The notes under the pieces are model-generated. The model did no database searches, was not told where the DNA came from, and saw nothing but the letters and a program-made list of their open reading frames with translations. A stretch of DNA of 64,000 bases from Haemonchus contortus. Its lineage: Eukaryota; Nematoda; Chromadorea; Rhabditida; Trichostrongylidae. The stretch is taken from the NCBI GenBank assembly GCA_000469685.2, contig LS997564.1:42736240-42800239 (forward strand), read 5' to 3'. Below are positions 23,401-31,439 of this stretch, piece by piece. The position numbers and the translations under genes were made by a program. Numbering within the stretch: the stretch's first letter is position 1; every line of letters begins with the position of its first letter.

Positions 23401-26400
23401 ATGGAAACAACTGGAAGATGGTCCATGGTAATCGAGGACCTGGGTGCATCGTAGCCAAAAAGGAGGTGGGAAGGCTTGGATGGGACCTGGATGAGATTGA
23501 GATTGGATCGTACCCCAGATCGTAAGTTATAGTGTGGTTACATTTATGTATATTTCTTTGCTTTTTATTCATAGTATTTCTCCACAGTATTTTCATAGTA
23601 CCTTTTCTATTTAATCGCATTTAACCATTCATTCCGTATTGACGTAGTTTATTATAAAATGTGTATTATGCAAGTGCTGGTGATACGTAGGATGTCAGTA
23701 ACATCGGTTATACCGCAGTTATTCTTAGCATGCAGAAATAACCACGTAGGCCCTGGTTGGACCGAGAGCCCTGTGTCCGAGGGAGCTCGCCACTGGGCTA
23801 GTAAACCCCGTAGCGTACTGCGGAAACAGTACCATCCCGTAGGAGCCCAAAAGGGAGACTGGGGCAGCCCTAGGCCGACCAATTCCATGTGACAGTTGAA
23901 TCCGAGCATGGCGAGCGGGCAGAAGACCCCGGTCACTTAGCTCACGCCGCCGGGGACGCCCTGCCGAGCGACCACCGATGCGGAAGGGCTCGGAGGACGC
24001 CACCGACGGCGCGACAGAATGGTTAGTCTCGTTTCACTGACATCACAATACGGTCATTTCCGCTTGACATTGTCGTACACAATTCATTACCCACTCATTT
24101 TATAGTGGGATGTGCTCGTTTTCATCAAGTCCAAACAACGAACCTTTTCGTTACGTTTAAGCAACGAAAGCGAGCGCTGAAAGGGTTTTCCGACAGGCTG
24201 CGCTAGCTTAGTATCCAACAGGCTGCGCTGACCAGTTGACCGCAGAACACTCTTGAGAGATCAATGACTCTCATGTGACAGCACTGTTTCTTTGCCAAAA
24301 AACGAAACCTACTTAATTTTCCCACTTTTGTCAGTGTACGTTGTTTTATATAAACCGTTCAGCCTCTCGCTGCCAATGACACCGGTGTAGAAGAGCTTAA
24401 AATATTTCTTGAGAGTTGGGTAGGATACTGAGTTAACATAACTAATTTGTTATACATGTATCACATTCGATGGCTCAGCTCATAGTAAGAAATTACCGAA
24501 GGATTGTCTAAGTGTCCAACTTTATTGAAGTTTCCACTCCGTCCCCTTATCTCATTTATCCTACGTCTGCATATAATGCATCTACGATAGGGTCATCCAG
24601 CGGAATGTTGAATTTTCAGAGTAAGATAGAATTATTAGTGTTCGATCATAGCTCCGTCCCCCTCAGTGCAAATCCTTCCCACTATGGAATTTTTACTGAC
24701 CTTCTTCAACTGTTCCTAACCATTTTCTCCACATTCTAGAAAGTTTGGTTCCAAGAGATGGATTCAAAATTATCGTTAACCGTGCCTTTAAAGGCGATAA
24801 AAATGTTTACTGAGTTCTTCCCTTAGGAATACACAGTGGCCCATAAGGGTAATAGAAAGGACTGTTTCGCGCCCAAAAACTCGACGATTAGGGCAAGTGG
24901 AAGCCCTGTTCCCCGCTCGTGCGGCCTTCCTGACCCTTGATCGATGTCACATCAGACGAGTGTCGAGGCGATACGAATTGCAGTTATTCGTTCTAGGACC
25001 CAGAGACAATCAGCTGATCGCCGAGTGATGAGGCTATGTTTTCGCCATGTCTTTCGTTTTCTGTTATTCTTTTTGCTGCCGCTACCCCTCATCTAAATTC
25101 CTACCTCAAGAAGCTGAAAAAGGTGAGCTATATTTGCTGTTACTTTGATTTTTTGTTGACCTATATAAGCTTATAGGTGAATGAATTTTCGTCTACCGTA
25201 GTCCGTCATTTGCTCGAGGACACACATGTACGCAATGACTCACACTGTATAGCTCGTCCAAATGCCCCTCTCTTCTTCATTCTTCTGGTCTTTTTCTCGC
25301 CTAGCCTCCTTTTTAACGATTTTTCGAAGCCTTTTTTCACTTTGAAAACACCGATTCACGCAGTTCCTTCGCCTTCATCGCACTGTTTTCCGTTTTATCT
25401 TCCATTTTTCGTAAAAATCTGGATTACCCAAAATTATCGTAAACTGTTTGTTAACAATGTTAAATCTTTTCTAACTAATCCAGAAATGAACCTGTCAAAC
25501 CCCACTCATCAGAGGATAGCCGGAGAACAAAGAACTGCGCTTCGCTCAAGCGAGAAATAATTATATCGAAAAGTTTTAAGATGGTCGTGATCAAAGGCAC
25601 AAAGGCACAGTTCACAATAATCTCAGGTAATCCAGATTATGACGAAAAATGGAATATAAGATGGAAAATAGTGCGATGAAGGCGAAGAATCTGCGTGAAT
25701 AGGTGTTTCCAAAGTAAAAAAGGCTTCGAAAAAGCATTAAAAAGGGGACTCGACGAGAATGAGAACAGAGGAATGAAGAGGAGTGGGGCTTTTGGACGAG
25801 CCATACAATGGGTGTCATTGCGTACATAAGAGTCATGGTGCGAATAGCTGACTACGTTAAACAAAAATTCATTCACTCATAAGCACAAGTTAACGAAAAA
25901 GAAACTCTAGTAACAGCAAAGATGGCTCACCTTTTTTCGGCCGCTCGGGGTAGAAAATTAAGAGAGAGATCGCAGCAGAAAAAAAAACAGAGAATAAAAA
26001 TTAGGAGAAAGACATCGCCTCATTACGCGGCGATCAACTGAATATGTGTGGATTCTAGAACGAATATTGCAATCTCTGTCGGCTCGGCACTCGTCTGATG
26101 TGACATCGATCGAGGAACGGGAAGCTCGGGCCATTGGGTATTCCTAGAGGGAGACTATCTTTATCGTGAACCGTGCCTTCAAGTGAAGAAATGGTGGCAC
26201 AATCTTTAACCAGCTTAGCGAGACAAAGGAAATGTGGTAAGTAAGAAGAACTACGGCACCGTGTGAGCTCCATTCATGTAAGGCTGCAACTCTGGGAAAC
26301 CTGCTACAAATCTATGCGATTTCGAGCAGTTCATGTTTGCAGTTACGATCGTGGAAAGACTTCACTTCAACAAACAGAATTTCCCTTTAGTAGAAATGAC

Positions 26401-28814
26401 CTTCTGTGAGTGACCTTGGAAATTGATCTGCTCCTCCCATCTGACATCTTCTTGCTCTTGTATGCGTGCATCTGGTCTATTAAGATTACCCAGCTCATGT
26501 CGTAGTCGTCTCTTCGAAAAACAAAAGCAAGAACTTTTAGACAACAAGCTTAAACGATGGCCATGTGACTCCGCACATCATTTTCGTCCAACTCAGGAGA
26601 AGTGCATCTTCCCACTCAGTACGCGCCCTCCGCTGCTGTAAGGGAAGATCCTTTGGCTCTGAAAGCAGTGAAGCTGTTAAAATAGTTTCCTTATTGAGAG
26701 TTCGCTCTCATCGAACGTAACTGAGGGCTCTCTCTCTGAGACCTGAGAATATTTTAACAATTTCACTGCTTTCGGAGCCAAAGGAGCTTCTTCTAGAGCG
26801 GAGGAGGGCGCGTGCTAATCAAAGTTAGGCCAATTGTCTAGGCTATGCAGCGAAACTCCAAGTGATGGGTAGAGAATAAATCGCAAATCAGAAGCCACGG
26901 CGATATGCCCAGGTACGACGTCATCAAAACTACCGAAGCGAAGGTCTATCACTCGCAAAATGCCGTTTTTCAGACGGGAGAAGGTGTAATTGAAAAATGT
27001 GACAGCAAAGGCGTCTGTGACGTAGGTGTCATCATCAATCCGCCTCCTACAATAAACATCACTACCATGAAAGTTTGATAATTCGAACGAATGTTTGCAA
27101 TTGAGATGTGACTCGACCACAGCTCTCACAATATTGGGAGCTAACGTTAAGCTGCGCTGTAGATAAGTTGAGGGCATTTAATATTAGTTCGTAGGAGCTC
27201 TCTCGAAGAAAACATCATCGCTCTCGGCCTATCGTCGGCAATCTCAGGCCCACAGGGTCTATTCAACCCCTTTACAACAGAGCTTACAGAACGAAGTGAA
27301 ATGAAAAGGTGAGAGGAGTCCAATTCACTATATAGACCAACATCTCCCATGGTAGTTCACAGTTCCAGAAGCCCTCGCATCCGGAGCTATCTTCAGAGTC
27401 ACCTGGTAGACAGATCCTGAGGAAAGGTTCACATCATCTTCAATCGCGAATTTTGGGCGGCTGATAACTCTGTCGTCAAGGTTTAAAATGGGATTAGATC
27501 ATTGCGCCGCCAGATTCTATCTTCCATTACGTAGAAGAAGAGAGCAGCGAAGTTTAGAGAATAAAGTCCAAAACAACCACGATTGAGGAACATGTCGTTA
27601 CTCATGCGACTTTATGGGAGTTTCATTATCACACCCCACTGTAGGGAACAATATATACTCAGCGTAAATGATTACAATAATTGTAGGGAAACTCCACGCC
27701 GTAAAAAAAAACTCAGCTTAATAAGCAATGGTACAGGCAGTTGCTTGTTAACGTATGAGCGTGTGAAGCTAACAATAATACTGATATGAACCGCTCTCGA
27801 TATCTACGTGGAACAGCCACTGCACCCTCAAGATGGATGGAGAATGCCGTTTACGACTTCTGCTCTCACCTCTTCAACGGCCATGTCTGCCTCCTAGTAG
27901 TATCCTGGCACCTAATGCAGGATAGATACATTTCTTTATCCCTATTCTTGATAGGGTGTGGATTCTAATGAAATTTTCAATCTTGTTTATAAGGGATGGT
28001 TTTAAAGCATAACAACGTGATTCAGGAAAGATATTTACCCTAAAATTCCATAGATAAGAGCGGGTGAGCCTACCGGTGAAAAATGAATTGGAAAAAATTG
28101 AAATTGAATGCAGTCACCCCTCTAACTTGATGGATGGGTAAATCAAACCTCGAGGAAGAAGTTAAGAAGAAGCCCCGCTCCTCAACTCTAAACCCGCCCA
28201 CTTAATAAACAATTCATGTAGAAAAACTGCGATTTTTACGAATCGCTGTTTTTTTATATAAATTGTTTATTAAGTGGGCGGGGTTTAGAGTTGAGGGGCG
28301 GAGTTTCGTCTTAACTTCTTCCTCGAGGTTTAATTTACCCATCCATCAAGTTAGAGGGGTGACTGCATTCAATTTCAATTTTTTCCAATTCATTTTTCAC
28401 CGGTAGGCTCACCCGCTCTTATCTATGGAATTTTAGGGTAATCACTACGAAAAAATTCAAAACTGCACTCACTTTGATTTTCAGGTGCTGTTGAGCAGAG
28501 ACCGTCTTAGACAATATAAGGCCTAGAAAGTCTCTTTCCTCGATGTATACAAAGTCCTCTATGGGTATTTCTGTCGAATTCTGAAAGAAAGGAAAGTATC
28601 GCACTCAAAATTGATTGGATTCACTTGCGGCTCACCCAGTATACCGAGCACTGGCCACGTAACAACTCGATCTCTTTCATGTGAAGAACGATCTCATTAG
28701 TTGGAGCAAGCACATCAACAACCATTTCCACTTGCCCATCAAACGTCAAAGCCTCGCGTTCCGAAACGTCGGGGTATGAAGGCAAGTATATCTTGACGGT
28801 CAAGTCGTATGACA
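8349..28814 (-). CDS. M1 zinc aminopeptidase gene: 11 in-phase exons, one frameshift, C-terminus not in window
   Basis: Join in coding order: 28814-28636, 28580-28473, 24395-24313, 16025-15873, 15646-15523, 15464-15344, 15255-15192, 15134-15044, 14095-13979, 13921-13720, 8489-8349. All junctions are GT..AG and all phases agree. The joined protein is about 461 residues: N-terminal beta domain ([12 protein letters not shown]), [24 protein letters not shown], exopeptidase motif [12 protein letters not shown], zinc site HELAH with Glu 18 residues later in LWLKEGF, and catalytic Tyr in [11 protein letters not shown]1 enzymes remove N-terminal residues from peptides. The family is often anchored at the membrane, for example in nematode gut. 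The ERAP1-like C-terminal domain is absent. One extra base near 13872 shifts the frame. It may be a recent pseudogene, a variant or an assembly error. Introns are filled with transposons. Confidence 0.9.
8778..9454 (+). pseudogene. CR1-like ORF1
   Basis: Starts [13 protein letters not shown]. Contains the conserved block [28 protein letters not shown] and [20 protein letters not shown]. One T appears lost at about 9286, giving an early stop. The frame then continues [20 protein letters not shown] to a TGA at 9452. ORF1 products of such LINEs bind the element RNA. Basic N-terminus, no zinc knuckle seen. Confidence 0.75.
10273..10386 (+). repeat. 38-bp tandem repeat, three units, in CR1 ORF2
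   Basis: The unit CGCCTACCGAAGGTATTGCT... starts at 10273, 10311 and 10349, nearly identical each time. As 38 is not a multiple of three, each extra unit shifts the frame. Probably a slippage or repair expansion after insertion. Confidence 0.92.
11000..11401. mobile_element. 402-bp MITE with long TIRs and 8-bp target duplication
   Basis: Flanked by GTTACTGC on both sides (10992-10999 and 11402-11409). The ends are inverted repeats of about 90 bp beginning GGTGAARATGTAGT, then a G-run (left) matched by a C-run (right), then TATATCAAG- and GAATGAACTCA-like blocks. Removing the insert plus one duplication restores the LINE frame [15 protein letters not shown]. An 8-bp duplication points to the hAT, P or Merlin group. 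No transposase inside. Confidence 0.88.
13424..13495 (+). repeat. AAAT-rich tail of CR1-like LINE
   Basis: Runs of AAATAAAT directly after the conserved 3' end. The LINE's poly-AAAT terminus. Confidence 0.85.
13536..13630 (-). mobile_element. MITE-K fragment (AAAGGCAC family), right end
   Basis: Starts AAAGGCACAGTTCACGATAA and matches the terminal 90 bp of the copy at 25601-26179 (shared GAAAAATGGAAGATAAG, AAAATAGTGCGAAGAAGGCG). The rest of the element is missing. Confidence 0.75.
13720..13921 (-). CDS. Aminopeptidase exon with 1-base insertion
   Basis: 202 bases, where 201 (67 codons) are expected from the flanking phases. Reads [16 protein letters not shown], then needs one base dropped at 13872-13873 (GATGGCATTGG) to continue [13 protein letters not shown] and [13 protein letters not shown]. 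The Tyr in ITYDKG is the catalytic Tyr. This is the only break in eleven exons. Confidence 0.9.
13979..14095 (-). CDS. Aminopeptidase exon: third zinc ligand
   Basis: 39 codons after GCTTTTCCAG, starting [20 protein letters not shown]. The Glu in LKEGF is 18 residues after the second His, as required for the third zinc ligand. Donor GTAATG. Confidence 0.94.
14527..14574. repeat. 20-bp-arm hairpin in aminopeptidase intron
   Basis: Arms GTGCTGATGTTCCCATACAC and GTGTATGGGAACACCAGCAC pair with one mismatch around an 8-nt loop AATAATTA. It lies in the 948-nt intron. Could be a tiny foldback element or a transcribed hairpin. No further evidence. Confidence 0.8.
15044..15134 (-). CDS. Aminopeptidase exon: HELAH zinc motif
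   Basis: 91 bases after CTCCTTTTCAG, ending CATCAG before GTTTGG. Encodes [17 protein letters not shown] and IAHELAHQ. The two His and the Glu are the zinc ligands and general base of the HEXXH site. Confidence 0.94.
15192..15255 (-). CDS. Aminopeptidase exon: GAMEN substrate-binding motif
   Basis: 64 bases after a CATTTAG acceptor. Encodes [25 protein letters not shown] binds the substrate amino terminus in M1 enzymes. Separated from the next exon by a 57-nt intron. Confidence 0.94.
15344..15464 (-). CDS. Aminopeptidase exon: between N-domain and GAMEN
   Basis: 121 bases after CTCTTTCAG. Encodes [20 protein letters not shown] and [18 protein letters not shown], the segment before the catalytic motifs. 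The last base joins the next exon as Asp ([10 protein letters not shown]). Confidence 0.9.
15523..15646 (-). CDS. Aminopeptidase exon: PKMSTYLLA block
   Basis: 124 bases (1 plus 41 codons) encoding [20 protein letters not shown] followed by [11 protein letters not shown]. Donor GTAGGT, acceptor CATTCCAG. The 226-nt intron before it is free of recognisable repeats. Confidence 0.92.
15873..16025 (-). CDS. Aminopeptidase exon: FEPTxAR and PCFDEP block
   Basis: 153 bases after a TTAATCTAG acceptor. Encodes [20 protein letters not shown] and [12 protein letters not shown], one of the best conserved stretches of the M1 family. Ends two bases into a Glu codon before GTGAGC. Confidence 0.92.
16030..17339. 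other. Intron sequence, nothing recognised
   Basis: Part of the 8.3-kb aminopeptidase intron. No coding motif, TIR pair or tandem repeat was seen. Confidence 0.4.
17340..17555 (-). pseudogene. Unidentified coding relic, shared with 19480-19665
   Basis: Frame containing [19 protein letters not shown] and [13 protein letters not shown]. The plus-strand region 19480-19665 reads [18 protein letters not shown] and [11 protein letters not shown], clearly related. Both are degenerate. Probably pieces of one retroelement polyprotein, but the family is not recognised. Confidence 0.4.
17960..18160 (-). mobile_element. Short retroelement relic related to 47460-47620
   Basis: On the minus strand, blocks such as GACGCCGTC, CTATGACAACGCAAGCC, ATGACAAGTTGGGAAAAATG and ATTTGTATATCGTTG match, with substitutions, the gypsy-type integrase relic at 47460-48210. 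Only about 150-200 bp remains. Confidence 0.5.
18744..18984. mobile_element. piggyBac-like MITE, 241 bp
   Basis: Ends CCCTTTGACGACAATG (left) and its inverse CATTGTCGTCAAAGG (right). CCCTTTG-type termini next to a TTAA-like flank (ATAA on the left) suggest piggyBac ancestry, but a clean TTAA duplication is not preserved. Holds a perfect 20-bp palindrome at 18951-18970. Confidence 0.55.
18951..18970. repeat. Perfect 20-bp palindrome
   Basis: GGCACCCACCGGTGGGTGCC is fully self-complementary. A diverged partner (GGCACCCACCAGTGTGTGGC) lies in the same MITE at 18809-18828. Confidence 0.9.
19480..19665 (+). pseudogene. Unidentified coding relic, shared with 17340-17555
   Basis: Reads [32 protein letters not shown] and [18 protein letters not shown] across frame breaks. 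The matching HSEPT...RVNF pattern occurs in the opposite orientation 2 kb away. Confidence 0.4.
20077..21093 (+). pseudogene. Tc1-like transposase, broken
   Basis: Pieces in order: DNA-binding part around 20150-20380, then [20 protein letters not shown] (20450), remnants of the first Asp region (20600), [14 protein letters not shown] with [13 protein letters not shown] (20680-20800), and the C-terminal block [20 protein letters not shown] ending DANGIAAM at 21093. Many stops and frameshifts. The order of blocks is that of Tc1-family transposases. The last codons abut the inserted maT-like element. Confidence 0.75.
21096..22365 (-). mobile_element. Tc1/mariner (maT-like) transposon inside the Tc1-like element
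   Basis: 1270 bp with TA on both sides (21094-21095, 22366-22367). TIRs CAGGGTGTTCCAAAATTATT (left) and, inverted at the right, CAGGGTGTCCCAAAATTATT, both followed by TGCGCC. A second, more broken copy lies at 32823-39937. Confidence 0.88.
21250..21960 (-). pseudogene. maT-like transposase, broken
   Basis: Minus-strand pieces read [14 protein letters not shown] (first catalytic Asp in the SDQK/SDEK motif), [20 protein letters not shown], then [17 protein letters not shown] with the second Asp, [20 protein letters not shown] (the third acidic region, where families have SPDLNPLDY), and a C-terminal tail to [15 protein letters not shown]. Several frameshifts and replaced catalytic residues make it inactive. 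Confidence 0.78.
22650..23150. other. Intron sequence, nothing recognised
   Basis: Between the Tc1-like element and the GC-rich repeat. No coding or repeat signal was seen. Confidence 0.35.
23158..24020 (+). repeat. GC-rich interspersed repeat, copy 1 (about 860 bp)
   Basis: Matches 30588-31430 in the same orientation over its whole length. GC-rich left part (GCCCGTAGTCCCCCGGGAAG, GCTGCAGAGAGCTAGAGTT), AT-rich middle (TTATTATAAAATGTGTAT), GC-rich right part (GGCAGAAGACCCCGGTCAC, CCGCCGGGGACGCCCTGCC). No protein, TIR or poly(A) end identified. Family unknown. Confidence 0.85.
24313..24395 (-). CDS. Aminopeptidase exon: small exon inside repeats
   Basis: 83 bases (27 codons plus 2) between a TTTTAAG acceptor and a GTAGGT donor. 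Reads [20 protein letters not shown], the expected I.YTG....L.G.Y.. block of M1 enzymes. Its phase matches both neighbours exactly, completing Lys with the first base of the next exon. It lies between the GC-rich repeat and a MITE cluster. Confidence 0.88.
24791..25450 (+). mobile_element. MITE-K copy, inverted partner of 25601-26179
   Basis: About 650 bp. Shares the internal order TCGATGTCACATCAGACGAG, CAGCTGATCGCC, CTACC...GGTGAGC, GTACGCAATGAC, GCTCGTCCAAA and TCATCGCACTGTTTTCC with copies at 25601 and 59236. The right end TTATCGTAAACTG is degraded. A reversed AACCGTGCCTTT terminus abuts its left edge at 24777-24790. Confidence 0.8.
25601..26179 (-). mobile_element. MITE-K copy, 579 bp, both termini present
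   Basis: Ends AAAGGCACAGTTCACAATAA (25601) and, inverted, AAGGCACGGTTCACGATAAA (26179). This is the most complete copy of the family and defines its ends. No transposase. It sits 150 bp from another copy in opposite orientation, forming a 1.4-kb imperfect inverted repeat within an aminopeptidase intron. Confidence 0.85.
26621..26813. mobile_element. Short foldback MITE (about 193 bp)
   Basis: Arms 26621-26690 and 26744-26813 are inverted copies (ACGCGCCCTCC, TCCTTTGGCTCTGAAAGCAG, TGTTAAAATA) with about 50 bp between them. TA lies close to both ends. Confidence 0.78.
26815..27580 (-). pseudogene. Unidentified possible coding stretch
   Basis: The minus strand shows an open frame at 27177-26815 ([54 protein letters not shown]). 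Upstream pieces near 27460-27360 read [16 protein letters not shown] and [19 protein letters not shown]. The residue pattern looks protein-like, but I recognise no domain and no clean splice chain. It lies inside an aminopeptidase intron. A relic of a host gene or transposon passenger are both possible. Confidence 0.25.
28038..28438. mobile_element. 401-bp palindromic MITE, TA target
   Basis: The whole element is one near-perfect foldback. It runs CCCTAAAATTCCATAGATAA...TTATCTATGGAATTTTAGGG, and complementarity continues to a small centre GCGATT-TTTACG-AATCGC near 28230. TA lies on both sides (28036-28037, 28439-28440). It sits 34 bp downstream of an aminopeptidase 5' splice site. Confidence 0.92.
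28473..28580 (-). CDS. Aminopeptidase exon: N-terminal domain
   Basis: 36 codons between a TTTCTTTCAG acceptor and a GTGAGTGC donor, starting [15 protein letters not shown]. Only 55 nt of intron separates it from the previous exon. Its donor lies 34 bp from a 401-bp palindromic transposon. Confidence 0.88.
28636..28814 (-). CDS. Aminopeptidase exon: N-terminal domain start
   Basis: Begins with the last two bases of a Val codon after an ATTCCAG acceptor and ends before GTGAGC. Encodes [25 protein letters not shown] and [12 protein letters not shown], matching the first beta strands of M1 enzymes. The preceding exon must end one base into a codon. It was not found. Confidence 0.85.
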
Positions 28815-28959
28815 CTGGAATGTGCAATATTAAGATATTTCATTTCGCGCTGATAGGTAACAGAAAAGGTAGTGCATAAAATAATGAGTGGCATATGGGC
28901 GTTGTCGTCACTAAGAATCGAATTGAATTCCAGCAAACGAGTTTGAAGAACGCTTCAGA

Positions 28960-30580
28960 TGCTGAGTGAGACAGAAAACAAGAACTCCACGAGTTACCGA
29001 GTTTCACTTCGAAACTACGACGTCAGTTCTATAAGATGATAAAGTGTCAGTATAGATTTTTAAAAGCCAAACTTGAGAGCTCTCATGAGCACTGATTTGT
29101 GAGGGAAAAATTTTGAAAAGGGATCAAAAAGACATCAAACTTCATGAAATGAACGATCAGCAACTTTCGAATCCGAAAGCTGAAACAGTCTTTAACTGAT
29201 CCCTCAATCTTTATCCGGGCTTCCAACTCTACTTTACACATCGACCTTCCATTCTCTGCCAATCGGTAAACAAAAGCAGAATATCAGTGTGCTGGAGGAA
29301 ACATTTGTTCAATACATAGCAGAATTAGGGTAATCTGGAGGGTGATGCTTAACTCAAGCTCATACAGAAGGGGTACGCAGAGTTGCATCCTGGAAAGCAT
29401 GGTTAATGGAATGGAGGCGAATTCCAAATCGCATTAGTCATCTTTTTCAGGATGCCTCAGTTTTGCTACGCAGTTTGTGGACATATTCCAAGCACATACG
29501 CAAGCAAAATGATGGTATTGCGACAGTATTTGACATTTACACAGCCTGCGACACTCTCTCTATAGAAGGTATCCCAGAATGGAGACGCCAGTACATGCTC
29601 GTCCCGTTGATAATTGATTCCCTCGAGTGAGCGACATTGTCGCCTCCATTCGTCCTCGCTAGAGCAGCACTAGGCATAGCATTTCTTACGTTCAGGGTTT
29701 TCGTGATGAAGACTGACCATCGCGCTGTCGCCCGTCCTGCTATTCATTTGACGTCTCGAGAGATTGAGTTATTAACCGATCACAATATCGTATGACGTGT
29801 CTGATCTTCAACTTCTCCGTGAGCAATGGCGCCCGAGATCTTCATATGATGGCGGAACTCGCAAACTCCGAATTTCTTTCTGCACTTGCGTAAATAGGGG
29901 AATTGAGAGCATCATTCTTTCCAGAACCAAAGCGCGTTTAGTGGCGCTGACAGCATGTTCATCCTACTTTCGTAAAGTCCAAGTCTCCAGGGCAAACGTC
30001 AAAGCAGAAAAGCAGCAGTGTCAAGCGCGGAACCGGTATTCTTTGTCTTCTTTACTATTTCCTCGATACTCTCAAATACTTCTCACGTGGCGTATTTACT
30101 CCTGCTCCGTAGGAGCTGTCGTTATCATGTTGACTCCTCGACCTGGATACACGTAGCATACATATTTCCGTTCCATTTTTCTCTATTCCCTATCGAAACC
30201 TATTTTTAAATAAATGTGAGGTGACGCGTTTGTCTGAATGGAATGCAGCCATGCGGAAAATTATCAGTTGACAATCCCAGACAATTAGATACACAGATCA
30301 GGTGGAAAAAACTCGATCCGTGAGCTGATTCATGATGCCGTCAAGAAGAAAAACGATCCGAAAATGGCCAACAGGAACCTGACGAATGCTCAATGCTCCG
30401 ATAATAACTGAGAGGGGAGCCAGTTTAGCAAATTTTAAGTATCCTTTGCTCCGTTCATAGACCAGCCAAGATTACATCGTCTGTCGTCTTCTGGGAACCA
30501 ACCTATATTTTCAGTACTTATTCGGCACAGCAACTCCGATCGCGATCTGTGTCTCTAAACCCCAAATCGTCTACCCTGCA
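28960..30580. other. No recognised gene
   Basis: Scattered short ORFs (for example 29406-29630) give no recognisable domain. A missing aminopeptidase upstream exon could be hidden here or further right. Confidence 0.3.
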
Positions 30581-30587
30581 CGTGTCA

Positions 30588-31430
30588 CGTGCCCGTAGTC
30601 CCGCCGGGAAGGCACCGTATGCTGCAGAGAGCTAGAGTTTGCCACGTGGCGGCGGACTCTAGCCACTATCGGCGATTGCATCATCATTCATCGCCGTCGT
30701 CAACGCCGTAGCCGCCTGCCTTCGATAGCTCCAGTGCCACTCAACGCTAACAACATCGACGTAGCCCCCGATGGGTTCATAGCACAACATTCCTGTCATC
30801 TTCAAGTGGTGCCGGTGCTGTGCAGTATGAAGCTGGATGGAAACAACCGGACAGATGGTCCGCAGCAACCGAGGACCTGGGAGCAGCACTGCCGAAGGGA
30901 GGTGGGATGACTTGGATGGGACCCGGATGAGTATGAGCTTGGATTGCACCCAGACCGTAGTTTAGGTGTGGTTATATTTGTGTACATATTTTCTTGCCTT
31001 TTCCTCATAGTATTTTCTTTTAGAGTAATTTCTCCATTCAATCGTATTTAACCATTCCTTTCGTATCATAAGTAGCTTATTATAAAATGTGTATTTTACA
31101 ATGTGTGCTGATAATGCATAGAATGTTGATAACATCATTTATACCGCAGTTATTCCTAGTGCAGGGGATAATTCACGTAGGCTATTGTTGGACCGTGCGC
31201 CCAGCGTCTGAGGGAGCGTACTGCGGAGGCAGTACCAGCCCGTAGGAGCTCGCAAGGGAGACTGGGGAGCCTCAGGCCTACGAAGACCGTGTGGCAGTTG
31301 AGTATAAGCGTGGCGAGCGGGCAGAAGACCCCGGTCACCTAGCTCACGCCGCCGGGGACGCCCTGCCGAGTAACCACCAATGCGGACTTCGTAGGCCCTC
31401 GGCGGGGCGTCATGGATGGCGCGACACAGA
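30588..31430 (+). repeat. GC-rich interspersed repeat, copy 2 (about 845 bp)
   Basis: Collinear with 23158-24020 and in the same orientation. Shares GGGAAGGCACCGTATGCTGC-type start, GGATGGGACCCGGATGAG, TTATTATAAAATGTGTAT, CCGTAGGAGCTCGCAAGGGAG and GACCCCGGTCACCTAGCTCA. Both end near GGCGCGACA. Confidence 0.85.
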
Positions 31431-31439
31431 CAAACCAGA

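Noticed and set aside
23158..24020. Ribosomal RNA or rDNA spacer
   Set aside because: GC-rich and duplicated at 30588, but no rRNA core sequence was recognised, and an AT-rich centre argues against it.
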